A stretch of DNA of 64,000 nucleotides from the NCBI GenBank assembly GCA_025363385.1, contig JANYEA010000032.1:62001-126000 (forward strand). The letters are read 5' to 3'. A model generated the notes under the pieces. It saw nothing but the letters and a program-made list of their open reading frames with translations, ran no database searches and was not told where the DNA came from. Origin of the DNA: Bacteroidota bacterium. GTDB taxonomy: Bacteria > Bacteroidota > Bacteroidia > Chitinophagales > Chitinophagaceae. Shown one piece after another: positions 46,595-56,299 of the stretch. Position numbers and translations under genes: made by a program. Numbering within the stretch: position 1 is the first letter of the stretch; the number at the start of each line of letters is the position of its first letter.

Positions 46595-47941
46595 ATGCAG
46601 GGAAAACAAAAATTGAATCTTTTTAGCTTTACCATGATTGTTGTAGGCTTGGTAATTGGAATGGGAATTTTTAGGTCAGCAGCAACTAGCGCAAAATTCG
46701 CAAACGATCCTTCGGTTTATTTTACGGCATGGCTATTAGGGGGATTTTTTGCATTTTGCGGGGCGCTTACTTATGCCGAAATTGGTAGCCGCTTTCCAGT
46801 TACCGGTGGGTATTATAAGATCTTCTCCTATGCGTATCACCCGAGCATAGCATTTGCTATCAACTGTATCATTCTAATCAGTAATGCTGCTAGTTTAAGT
46901 GGGGTAGCACTAATTGGAAGTGGTTATATTACTAAATTATTTCCTCAGTATCAATGGACGGATATCGACAAAGCTTTGATTAGTTGTGTGGCTATCTTTA
47001 TTTTTTATGTGATCAATTTGATGGGTTTAAAAATGAGTGCCAAGGCCCAGAATTTTTTAATGTTGATCAAGATCAGCATGATTGTTGTTTTGATTGTGGC
47101 GTTATTTTTTCCGATTCATGAAGTACCCGCACAAATAGCAGCAGTTGTTGCAGATCCCATACCACATATCAGTTGGATACAGAGCCTTGGTCTGAGTTTA
47201 ATTGCTGTTTCCTTTACCTATGGGGGCTATCAGCAAACTATCAACTTTGGAAATGAAGTGGATAATCCTGCCAAAAATATTCCCAGGGGTATTTTTATTG
47301 GTATTGCCATCATCATTGGATTATACTTATTGGTAAACCTTAGTTACTACCATATCATAGGATTTGAAAATATGAAGGGGGAAAGTGAGATTGCTTATTC
47401 TTTGATGTTTAAAGTGTTTGGAAAAACTGGAGCCGATATTTTTTCTTTCTTCTTATTCTTTGGAGTGCTGGCTTATGTAAATGCACTATTAATGAGTAAT
47501 CCAAGGGTAATGTATGCCATGAGCACCGAAGGCGCGTTACCTAAAATTTTTGGGAAACAATCCGTTAAAAATGATGTATTGGTATTTTCTCTAACCATTT
47601 TTGCAAGTATGTGTGTGATAATATTATTCTTTGCCCAAACATTCGATAAGATCCTAAACTTCACCATTTTTCTTGACTGCTTTGGGATGGTAGCATCGAG
47701 TGCAACCATTTTTGTATTGCGTAAAAGAACAAAACACTTAGATGGCACAGGAATTTATAAAATGAAATTATATCCTATTCTACCGCTAATATTTATGGGT
47801 GCCTATACTTTTGTTGGCATAAGTATTAGCATTCAAACGCCTAGTATTGCACTGATTGGCTTATCAGTTCTTGCTGTTTTTATGGCTATCTATTTTATTA
47901 GTCGCCTCTTCACAAAAAATACCGAACTACCTAAAGCATAA
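46595..47941 (+). CDS. APC family amino acid permease
   Basis: FTMIVVGLVIGMGIFRSAATSAKFA; TYAEIGSRFPVTGGYYKIFS. Confidence 0.88.
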   Translation: MQGKQKLNLFSFTMIVVGLVIGMGIFRSAATSAKFANDPSVYFTAWLLGGFFAFCGALTYAEIGSRFPVTGGYYKIFSYAYHPSIAFAINCIILISNAASLSGVALIGSGYITKLFPQYQWTDIDKALISCVAIFIFYVINLMGLKMSAKAQNFLMLIKISMIVVLIVALFFPIHEVPAQIAAVVADPIPHISWIQSLGLSLIAVSFTYGGYQQTINFGNEVDNPAKNIPRGIFIGIAIIIGLYLLVNLSYYHIIGFENMKGESEIAYSLMFKVFGKTGADIFSFFLFFGVLAYVNALLMSNPRVMYAMSTEGALPKIFGKQSVKNDVLVFSLTIFASMCVIILFFAQTFDKILNFTIFLDCFGMVASSATIFVLRKRTKHLDGTGIYKMKLYPILPLIFMGAYTFVGISISIQTPSIALIGLSVLAVFMAIYFISRLFTKNTELPKA

Positions 47942-47946
47942 TTACA

Positions 47947-49119
47947 ATGGAACTCTCTTATATCATTAATGAGTTAGCAGAAACTAGAGAAGATTATTTT
48001 AGAGCAGTTGCACCGCCAATTATACAGACCAGCAACTTTGCTTTCAAAACAGTGGATGATCTGAGGAAATCGTTCGAAGACGAATATGCAACCTGGCTTT
48101 ATAGCCGAGGAAGAAACCCCACTGTTGATATCCTTCGTAAAAAATTAGCAGCCTTAGATGGAGCAGAAGACGGACTTGTTTTCAATAGTGGTGCTGCTGC
48201 TATTTTTGCAGCTGTATTGGCTAATGTAAAATCGGGTGATCATATCTTAAGTGTAAAGAATCCGTATACCTGGGCCAAGAAAATGTTCGAAGAGATCCTT
48301 CCCAGATTTCAGGTAACGCATTCTTATATCGATGGAACAGTCATTGAAAATTTTGAAAATGCCATTAAGTCGAATACAACTGTGATCTATTTAGAAACAC
48401 CGAATAGCTGGACTTACGACATTCAAGATCTGGAAGCTGTTGCTGCTTTAGCAAAGAAGCATGGCATTGTTACTATCGTTGATAATAGTTATTGTACACC
48501 ACTTTTTCAAAAACCGATCAAATTAGGAATCGATCTTGTGATGCAAACTGCTACTAAATACATAAGTGGGCATAGTGATACTGTGGCCGGTGTTCTAACA
48601 GGTAGCAGTAAAATGATCGAACGCATTTTTAATAGTGAATACATGAATATTGGATCTGGTATTCAACCCTTCAATGCTTGGTTAATCATTAGAGGTCTAA
48701 GAACATTGGAGGCAAGATTAGAAAGAATCGACCGCACCTCCAAAGCCATCATTCCTTTATTAAAAGCTCACCCTAGAATTGAAAAAGTAATTTTTCCACT
48801 CGATCCAGAGTTCCCTCAATATGAATTGGCCAAAAAACAAATGAGTGGAGCTTGTGGGTTAATGACAATCATTATAAAAGCCTATGAATGTGCTACAATT
48901 GAAAAATTCTGCAATTCCTTGCAACATATATTAATGGCTGTGAGCTGGGGTGGTCATGAATCGCTTGTTATACCAAAATGTGCCGGCATGAAACCAGAAC
49001 AGTTTGATGGAACTAATCCAGAACATAGAATGCTTCGTTTTTACTTTGGATTGGAGTCTGTAGAATACATAATGGATGACCTTAATCAGGCATTTTTGGC
49101 TATTGAACACCTTTCATAA
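47947..49119 (+). CDS. Cys/Met metabolism PLP-dependent enzyme (cystathionine gamma-synthase/lyase family)
   Basis: YSRGRNPTVDILRKKLAALDGAEDGLVFNSGAAAI; MQTATKYISGHSDTVAGVLTG. Confidence 0.9.
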   Translation: MELSYIINELAETREDYFRAVAPPIIQTSNFAFKTVDDLRKSFEDEYATWLYSRGRNPTVDILRKKLAALDGAEDGLVFNSGAAAIFAAVLANVKSGDHILSVKNPYTWAKKMFEEILPRFQVTHSYIDGTVIENFENAIKSNTTVIYLETPNSWTYDIQDLEAVAALAKKHGIVTIVDNSYCTPLFQKPIKLGIDLVMQTATKYISGHSDTVAGVLTGSSKMIERIFNSEYMNIGSGIQPFNAWLIIRGLRTLEARLERIDRTSKAIIPLLKAHPRIEKVIFPLDPEFPQYELAKKQMSGACGLMTIIIKAYECATIEKFCNSLQHILMAVSWGGHESLVIPKCAGMKPEQFDGTNPEHRMLRFYFGLESVEYIMDDLNQAFLAIEHLS

Positions 49120-49203
49120 GATTTTTTAGCTGTTTTAGTCTAATTCCTTTCCGTCTGTCTAATTTTTGTAGACGAGCAGTTCTTTCGTGTATTTTTGTTT
49201 TAT

Positions 49204-50625
49204 ATGAAGAAGTTTTTGACCTTAATAGCTTTAACAGCTTCCCTTCATTCCTTCTCTCAGGAAAAGTGGGATTTAAGAAAATGCGTTGATTATGCTCTGC
49301 AGAATAATATTTCTGTAAAGCAGGCAGATGTGCAAGCACGTTTGTCGAAATTATTGGCAGAGCAGTCGAGATTAACTCGTTTGCCTAATGCAAATGCAAG
49401 TATTAGCACAACTTACCAGCATGGTTTAAACATCAACCCTACTACCAACGTTTTTGAAAACGTTGATATTACGGGAGGAAATGTAGGTTTTCAATCTAAT
49501 TATACCATATTCAACTGGTTTGCACGTAAAAACAATATTGAAGCAAATGCAATCACTGCTAAGGCTGATGAGCTGAATATTGAAAGAACGAAGAACGATT
49601 TAGCCTTGTCTGTAGCGAATGCATTTTTGCAAGTAATGTTACGCAGGGAACAAGCTAATGTGAGTGGTGTTCAGTTAAGACAATCTCAGGAGCAGTTAAG
49701 AAATACACGCAAATTTGTTGAAGCGGGTAGTCAACCAGAACTAAATGCCATTCAATTAGAAGCCCAGGTAGAAAGAGATAGTGCCACCTATATTCAGGCA
49801 TTAGCTTCAGCTGAACAAGGGATTATTAATTTGAAAGCGTTTATGAATTTTGATTTTGCTTCTCAATTTGATATTGTTTATCCAGCAGTTGAAAACATTC
49901 CTGTTGACAATATTTTAGACCTTCAGCCACAAGCGGTTTACGAATTAGCGCTGTTAAATCAGCCACAACAAAAAGTAACTGCATTACGGATCGAGTCATC
50001 TCAGAAATTAGTTGGAGCTGCAAGAGGTTCAATGTATCCCACATTGAGCGCATCTGGATCCTTGAATACCCGGTTTGCGAATAATGTATATGATTATAGA
50101 AGTCAAACCATACTCGGACCTACCAGCGCATATGCATTAGATAATGCCAATAAATATCCAGTGTATGCTTATCAAAATAGCATCATCGGTGTTGATAAAG
50201 TAAATTTTGGAAATCAGTTAAATAGATATTTTGGACAAGCGCTTGGATTGAATTTAAGTGTTCCTTTATTTAATGCACATCAAGCCCGTACACAATGGGA
50301 GAGAGCAAAAATAAATGTTCGCCAAACTCAGTTACAAGACGATCAGGAAAAGCAAACATTGAGATCAAATGTTTTTATCTCTTATCAGGATGCATTTTCT
50401 GCACTCCAGAAATATAACTCTTCTAAGAAAAGCGTAGCTGTTTCAGAGAAGGCTTTAGAATATGCACAAAAGCGTTATGATGTGGGTTTATTAGGAACGC
50501 TTGATTTGATTACAACAAGAAACAATGTGTTTACTGCAAAGATTCAGGAACTGAGTAACCACTATGAATATGTATTTAAATTAAAAGTTCTGGAGTTTTT
50601 CAAAGGCCAGGGTATTAGATTATAA
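49204..50625 (+). CDS. TolC family outer-membrane efflux protein
   Basis: Signal peptide; WDLRKCVDYALQNNISVKQADVQARLSKLL. Confidence 0.9.
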   Translation: MKKFLTLIALTASLHSFSQEKWDLRKCVDYALQNNISVKQADVQARLSKLLAEQSRLTRLPNANASISTTYQHGLNINPTTNVFENVDITGGNVGFQSNYTIFNWFARKNNIEANAITAKADELNIERTKNDLALSVANAFLQVMLRREQANVSGVQLRQSQEQLRNTRKFVEAGSQPELNAIQLEAQVERDSATYIQALASAEQGIINLKAFMNFDFASQFDIVYPAVENIPVDNILDLQPQAVYELALLNQPQQKVTALRIESSQKLVGAARGSMYPTLSASGSLNTRFANNVYDYRSQTILGPTSAYALDNANKYPVYAYQNSIIGVDKVNFGNQLNRYFGQALGLNLSVPLFNAHQARTQWERAKINVRQTQLQDDQEKQTLRSNVFISYQDAFSALQKYNSSKKSVAVSEKALEYAQKRYDVGLLGTLDLITTRNNVFTAKIQELSNHYEYVFKLKVLEFFKGQGIRL

Positions 50626-50666
50626 AAGCAACCATCAAAATTAACACACAAGAAACACTGTTTTAT

Positions 50667-52031
50667 ATGAGTAAGAAATTGATTTGGATTATTGTAGCAT
50701 TAGTTGTTGTAATTGGGGTATTAATTGGCCTCAAAAAAGGTGGCGTAATTGGTAAAGAAGAAGGTATTAAAGTAACTACTGAAAAAGCAGTGAACCGTAC
50801 AATCATCGAAACTGTAAATGCAAGTGGTAAAGTATATCCTGAAGTGGAAGTAAAAGTTAGTCCGGATATTAGCGGTGAGATCACTGAACTTTATGTGAAC
50901 GAAGGTGATACCGTTAAAAAGGGTCAGGTTCTAGCACGTATTTATGCTGATATCTATTCTACTCAACGCGATCAGGTTGCTGCAGGTGTTAACCAGGCGA
51001 AAGCTCAATTGTCTAATTCAAACGCCAATTTGGTAGGCTTGAAAGCCGTTCTAGATAATGCAAAAGCAGTATACGATCGTCAGAAAAAATTAGTAGATGA
51101 TAAAGTAATTTCTCGTTCTGAATTTGAACAATCACAACAAGCCTATCTCTCTGCTCAGGCGTCTTATAATGCTGCAAAAGAAGGTTTGAAAAGTGGAGAA
51201 GCAAATATTCAAGGAGCTCAAGCGCAATTGAATAAAGCTGATAAGGATATGTCTCGAACTGTAATTACTGCTCCAATGGACGGGTTAATTAGTTTGATGA
51301 GCGTAAAGAAAGGAGAGCGTGTGGCAGGTAATAGTTTTAACGTAGGTACAGAAATGATGCGCATATCTGATATGAGAAGCATTGAAGTGCGAGTGGATGT
51401 TGGAGAGAATGATATTCCAAAAGTAAAAATCGGAGATACTGCAATTGTAGAAGTGGATGCGTATACGAGTAGAAAGTTTAAAGGAGTAGTTTATAAAATT
51501 GCTAACCCAAACACAGGGTCTTCATTAACTACCACTTCTACAGATGTAACAAACTATAAAGTACATATTCGTTTATTAACTTCTTCATACGAAGACTTGA
51601 TTACTCCTAAAAAGAGTTTTCCTTTCCGCCCTGGTATGAGTGCAAGTGCTGATATTCAAACAAAAACAAAAGCCAATGTACTTTCTGTGGCATTAAATGC
51701 TGTAACTACTCGTGATAAAAATGGCGATAGTAAAGCAAAATCTGATTCTAAAGATGATACCAAGAAGGATGACAATACAGTAAAATCAATATCTGCTGAT
51801 GACGATATTCAAGAAGTGGTTTTCGTGTTGCAAAAAGATAATACAGTTAAAAAAATAAAAGTAAGAACTGCTGTTCAGGATTTGAATAATATTGAAATTC
51901 TTTCTGGATTAAAAGAAGGAGACGAAGTAATTACCGGGCCTTATACCATTGTAAGCAAAACTTTAAAAGATGGTGCAAAAGTAATGGTGGTTGCAAAAGA
52001 CAAATTATACGACGATAAAAAGAAAGATTAG
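50667..52031 (+). CDS. HlyD/MacA-like efflux periplasmic adaptor
   Basis: VNASGKVYPEVEVKVSPDISGEITELYVNEGDTVKKGQVLARI. Confidence 0.88.
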   Translation: MSKKLIWIIVALVVVIGVLIGLKKGGVIGKEEGIKVTTEKAVNRTIIETVNASGKVYPEVEVKVSPDISGEITELYVNEGDTVKKGQVLARIYADIYSTQRDQVAAGVNQAKAQLSNSNANLVGLKAVLDNAKAVYDRQKKLVDDKVISRSEFEQSQQAYLSAQASYNAAKEGLKSGEANIQGAQAQLNKADKDMSRTVITAPMDGLISLMSVKKGERVAGNSFNVGTEMMRISDMRSIEVRVDVGENDIPKVKIGDTAIVEVDAYTSRKFKGVVYKIANPNTGSSLTTTSTDVTNYKVHIRLLTSSYEDLITPKKSFPFRPGMSASADIQTKTKANVLSVALNAVTTRDKNGDSKAKSDSKDDTKKDDNTVKSISADDDIQEVVFVLQKDNTVKKIKVRTAVQDLNNIEILSGLKEGDEVITGPYTIVSKTLKDGAKVMVVAKDKLYDDKKKD

Positions 52032-52056
52032 TTTTTTTGAGATAACCGATATACAG

Positions 52057-52086
52057 CGACCCCAATTTGGGGTCGTTTGTTTTTTA
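52057..52086 (+). terminator. Rho-independent terminator after MFP gene
   Basis: CGACCCC-AATTT-GGGGTCG followed by TTTGTTTTTT. Confidence 0.8.
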
Positions 52087-52129
52087 ATAGTAGTCTTTCG
52101 TATGTTTGTATGGAATTAAAAATGCATAA

Positions 52130-53134
52130 ATGCGGATTGGAATTATAGGAAGTGGAAGTTGGGCCACAGCTTTAGCAAAAATTTTGACCGACAATGGCAA
52201 TTCAATTAATTGGTGGATTCGAAATGCGGATACCATTGAATTGATGAAGAAAAGAAAACATAATCCGCATTATTTAAGTGTTGCTTATTTCGATCCAGCC
52301 CAATTGTTCTTAAGTAACAATATCAGTGAGGTTGTTGAAAAATCAGATATCCTGGTTATTGCAGTGCCCTCTGCTTTTGTGTTGGCTGCCTTGTCAACTT
52401 TACCAAAAGACGCTTTGAAAGGGAAAAAGATTATTTCTGCCATTAAAGGAATTTTGCCTGATTCAAATGAGCTTTTAAACGATTATTTATTACAGGAATT
52501 CAATGTGCCCATTGAAAATTATTTTTCTGTACTGGGCCCTTGTCATGCAGAAGAAGTAGCCGCTGAAAAATTATCATATTTAACTTTCTCTGGTGTTGAT
52601 GAATCAAAAGCTTACGACTTAGCCAGGTATTTTCAAACAGAATATTTGAATACTGTAGTAAATCATGACGTGATGGGTGTGCAATATGCTGCTGTATTAA
52701 AAAACATTTATGCACTGGGAGCTGGTATCGCGCATGGTTTAGACTATGGAGATAATTTTCTAAGTGTTTACATTGCTAATAGTGCAAATGAAATGACTAT
52801 TTTCTTAAAATGTTTATTGCCCGCAACTAACAAGGAAAATTCCGAAATTAATTATAGTGCCTCAGTTTATTTAGGAGATTTATTGGTTACCTGCTATTCA
52901 TTATATAGCAGAAACAGAACTTTCGGAAATATGATTGGCAAGGGATATTCAGTGAAAGCGGCACAACTTGAATTGAATATGGTGGCGGAAGGTTATAATG
53001 CAAGTAAGTGCATAGTAAAGACCAACGAAAAAGTTCAGGCTGAGATTCCTATTGCCTATACAATTTATCAAATATTATGGGAACAGTTACCAGCCCTGGA
53101 AGGGTTCAAAAAAATTGAAGGATACCTCTTTTAA
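52130..53134 (+). CDS. gpsA: NAD(P)-dependent glycerol-3-phosphate dehydrogenase
   Basis: MRIGIIGSGSWATALAKILTDNG; GVQYAAVLKNIYALGAGIAHGL. Confidence 0.9.
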   Translation: MRIGIIGSGSWATALAKILTDNGNSINWWIRNADTIELMKKRKHNPHYLSVAYFDPAQLFLSNNISEVVEKSDILVIAVPSAFVLAALSTLPKDALKGKKIISAIKGILPDSNELLNDYLLQEFNVPIENYFSVLGPCHAEEVAAEKLSYLTFSGVDESKAYDLARYFQTEYLNTVVNHDVMGVQYAAVLKNIYALGAGIAHGLDYGDNFLSVYIANSANEMTIFLKCLLPATNKENSEINYSASVYLGDLLVTCYSLYSRNRTFGNMIGKGYSVKAAQLELNMVAEGYNASKCIVKTNEKVQAEIPIAYTIYQILWEQLPALEGFKKIEGYLF

Positions 53135-54261
53135 ATAAAGAAAAGGTCAGACGCAATTCCATCTGCCATTAATTTACCCGGGTTGGTAAGTATGAGACAA
53201 TTATTCTGATGTAACATTAATCCCTGTGAAATTGGTTTTTGTGCAATTTCTAGAATTTGCTGTAACTCTTTTATACTCCATTTAATTTCTACCAGTTTCA
53301 AAGAAAGCCCTTCCATGGTTCGCAAGCTTGTCATAATATATTCATTTAGCCGCTGCATATCTGTTAGTTCTTCCATTTCAAATGGCACAATATTTTTTGC
53401 AAGACTTTGAATATACATGGCATTATTTGACAAATTCCATTGACGCGATTTGCCATTGAAAGAATGTGCAGAAGGTCCGATTCCTAAATAATCTATCCCA
53501 TTCCAATAATTACTATTGTGTTTACTTTTTTTTCCAGGTTTTGAAAAATTAGATATTTCGTAATGATCAAAACCTGCCTCTTTTAGCCATTGCATGAGAA
53601 GACTAAAATGCCTTGCTTGTTTATCGGGATCAACCGGTTCTAGCTTTTTCTGTTGAATCATTTTATCAAGTCCGGTTTTTGGCTCTACAGTTAGTGCATA
53701 ACAAGAAATATGATCAATCCCTAGTGAAATGGCTTTGTCTACATTTTCTTTCCAGGCTTCGTCAGACAAAGAAGGGGTACCATAGATGAGGTCGATGGTA
53801 ATATTATTAAACCCCGTGGCTTTTGCCATTCTAATACATTGGTCTGCCTGTTCGGCATTATGTGCCCTGTTCATCCATTGAAGATCTGCTTCTACAAATG
53901 ATTGTATTCCAATACTGAGGCGATTAATTCCCATTTTTTTCCAGGCCATTAGTTTTTTTTCTTCAAAATCGTCTGGGTTGGCTTCTAACGTGATTTCTGC
54001 AAAGGGATGGATTTGATAGTTTTTTTTGATTACCTCCAGCAATTTTTGAAGTTGATCTAAAGAAAGTAAAGAAGGGGTACCACCTCCAAAATAAATGGTT
54101 TCAATGGTTTCAGTGATATAGTTTTTTTGCAGGAGGGCCTCTTTTTCCATTGCGGCAAGCATCGGCTCTATCTGATGGTGCGTGGTAGAAAAATGAAAAT
54201 TACAATAGTGACAGGCTTTTCTGCAAAAAGGGATATGTATATAGATGCCTGCCATGGCCAC
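53131..54261 (-). CDS. hemW: HemW-like radical SAM protein
   Basis: GIYIHIPFCRKACHYCNFHFS; ETIYFGGGTPSLLS. Confidence 0.92.
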   Translation of the reverse strand: MAMAGIYIHIPFCRKACHYCNFHFSTTHHQIEPMLAAMEKEALLQKNYITETIETIYFGGGTPSLLSLDQLQKLLEVIKKNYQIHPFAEITLEANPDDFEEKKLMAWKKMGINRLSIGIQSFVEADLQWMNRAHNAEQADQCIRMAKATGFNNITIDLIYGTPSLSDEAWKENVDKAISLGIDHISCYALTVEPKTGLDKMIQQKKLEPVDPDKQARHFSLLMQWLKEAGFDHYEISNFSKPGKKSKHNSNYWNGIDYLGIGPSAHSFNGKSRQWNLSNNAMYIQSLAKNIVPFEMEELTDMQRLNEYIMTSLRTMEGLSLKLVEIKWSIKELQQILEIAQKPISQGLMLHQNNCLILTNPGKLMADGIASDLFFI

Positions 54262-54367
54262 AAAAGTAAAGGGTTCTTCATTGCCTTTCTGGAATGGGAA
54301 TATTTAAATTGTTAACTATCGCGATTAATGCTTTCAGTTCAATATTTTTGCGCAAATACTTCCCTGT

Positions 54368-55387
54368 TTGAAGCAAATTCTTTTAATATTGGTTTCGCTG
54401 TTCTGTTTCGGATTTGCTTTTGGGCAAACAGATACATTAATGCCGGTAAGCACTGCACCAGTGAAGAAAAAGCAGTTGGCGGAATCTACACAAACGGTTA
54501 AATCGATTCCTATTCTGAAAGATTCCACCAAATTGGTAGCAACCAATCCTTTACCCATTAGAGAGGATAGTTTAAAAATGGATAGTATTCAAAAAGACTC
54601 AATAGCTCGTTTGGCGATCAAAGTACCTATCGTTTCAATGTCAGACACTTCTACATATGCAAAGTATTATACCTCTGCCTGGCTTCCATTTGAAAAAACA
54701 GCTGTTTATGATATTGTACCGGAAAGACAATCAAAAGGGAAAGAACTATTATTTTATATTTTAACTGGCCTCGTTGCATTATTGGCAACTATTCGTTTAA
54801 TTTTTCCGAAGTACTTTAAGAATTTATTCTTGCTATTTATGCAAACTTCGGTTCGGCAAAAGCAAACAAGAGAGCAGTTGTTACAAAACAATCTTGCCTC
54901 TGTTTTTTTGAATGTTTTATTTATTGCAAGTGCAGGCTTGTATGTTACATTACTTATTCAGTTTAAACACTGGGCCGATATTCCATTTTATCATTTGTTG
55001 CTTTACAGCTTTGCGGTTTTATTTGTAGTTTATTTAGGGAAATATATTTTTCTTGCATTTTCAGGATGGGTATTTAATGTGCCTGAAGCAACCGGCTCTT
55101 ATGCATTTATTGTTTTTCTAGTGAATAAAGTATTAGGAATTGTTCTAATACCGTTTGTTTGGTTGATCACGTTTTCTCCTCTTCCAGTAAAGCAGGTATC
55201 TATAACAATTTCCGCAGGTGTTGCCTTGGTACTTTTTGGTTATCGATATTTGATTTCATTTGGTGTTATTAGATCAAATTTGAAAGTGAGTGCCTTTCAT
55301 TTTTTCTTGTACCTTTGTGCTGTTGAACTACTTCCCCTCATATTGATATATAAACTTTTAGTCAATTTTGTGTCGGGAGGGATTTAA
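54368..55387 (+). CDS. DUF4271 domain-containing membrane protein
   Basis: Signal peptide, multi-TM C-terminus; adjacent to hemD-like gene as is common in Bacteroidetes. Confidence 0.75.
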   Translation: MKQILLILVSLFCFGFAFGQTDTLMPVSTAPVKKKQLAESTQTVKSIPILKDSTKLVATNPLPIREDSLKMDSIQKDSIARLAIKVPIVSMSDTSTYAKYYTSAWLPFEKTAVYDIVPERQSKGKELLFYILTGLVALLATIRLIFPKYFKNLFLLFMQTSVRQKQTREQLLQNNLASVFLNVLFIASAGLYVTLLIQFKHWADIPFYHLLLYSFAVLFVVYLGKYIFLAFSGWVFNVPEATGSYAFIVFLVNKVLGIVLIPFVWLITFSPLPVKQVSITISAGVALVLFGYRYLISFGVIRSNLKVSAFHFFLYLCAVELLPLILIYKLLVNFVSGGI

Positions 55388-55412
55388 TTAAACCATTTTT
55401 TAGACTAGAAGC

Positions 55413-56210
55413 ATGGCAAAAAGCGGGTCAAAAAATTCAGGAACTGTGAAGAAAGTGAGGAGGATATTAATCTCTCAGCCTAAACCGGAAAGCGATAAAT
55501 CACCTTATTTCGATTTAGAACGCAAGCACCACGTTGAGTTAGTTTTTCTCCCTTTCATAAAGTTAGAAGGCATTCCTGCAAGAGAATTCCGTAAGCAGAA
55601 AATTGATATTCTGTATTACACAGCTGTTATTTTCACTAGTAGAAATGCAATTGATCATTTTTTCCGCACTTGCGAAGAAATGAAAATCAGTATTAGTCAG
55701 GATACAAAATATTTCTGTATCACTGAAGCCGTAGCATTATATCTCCAAAAGTTTATTTTATATAGAAAGCGCAAAGTATTTTATGGTGCTGATGGCACTA
55801 ATAAAAGTATGTTCGAAGTGATTAATAAACATAAAGAGAATGAAAAATTTCTTTATGTGTGTAGCGAAAATCAACAGGATAATGAAATTGTTGGTTGGAT
55901 GAAAAATAATAAATGTGAGTTTCAATTAGGGTTCATGTATCGTAGTATTAGCAACGATATTAAACCAGTGATTAGCAAAACCGATTATGATGTGATTTGT
56001 TTTTTTACTCCTAGTGGAGTGAAAAGTCTTTTCGATAATGTGCCCGATTTTCAACAAAATTTTACAGTCATCGGGGCTTTTGGAAGTAATACGTCAAAGG
56101 CTGTGGAAGAAGCAGGATTGAGTTTGGAAATAAAAGTTCCATCCCCACTAAGACCCAGTATGTGTGCTGCACTTGATCATTTCTTGAGTACACCAGTTCC
56201 CAAAAAATAA
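55413..56210 (+). CDS. hemD: Uroporphyrinogen-III synthase family protein
   Basis: RRILISQPKPESDKSPYFDLERKHHVELVFLPFIKLEGI; FTSRNAIDHFF; FFTPSGVKSLFDN. Confidence 0.8.
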   Translation: MAKSGSKNSGTVKKVRRILISQPKPESDKSPYFDLERKHHVELVFLPFIKLEGIPAREFRKQKIDILYYTAVIFTSRNAIDHFFRTCEEMKISISQDTKYFCITEAVALYLQKFILYRKRKVFYGADGTNKSMFEVINKHKENEKFLYVCSENQQDNEIVGWMKNNKCEFQLGFMYRSISNDIKPVISKTDYDVICFFTPSGVKSLFDNVPDFQQNFTVIGAFGSNTSKAVEEAGLSLEIKVPSPLRPSMCAALDHFLSTPVPKK

Positions 56211-56232
56211 AAATGAGTTTATATTGATAGCG

Positions 56233-56260
56233 CCCTCTCCCTTCAATAGGAGGGGGTTTA
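56233..56260 (+). terminator. Terminator hairpin after hemD-like gene
   Basis: CCCTCTCC-CTTCAATA-GGAGGGGG followed by TTTATTATTTT. Confidence 0.65.
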
Positions 56261-56299
56261 TTATTTTAAGTTCACTATTTTTCCCTTTAATTTAAAAAA

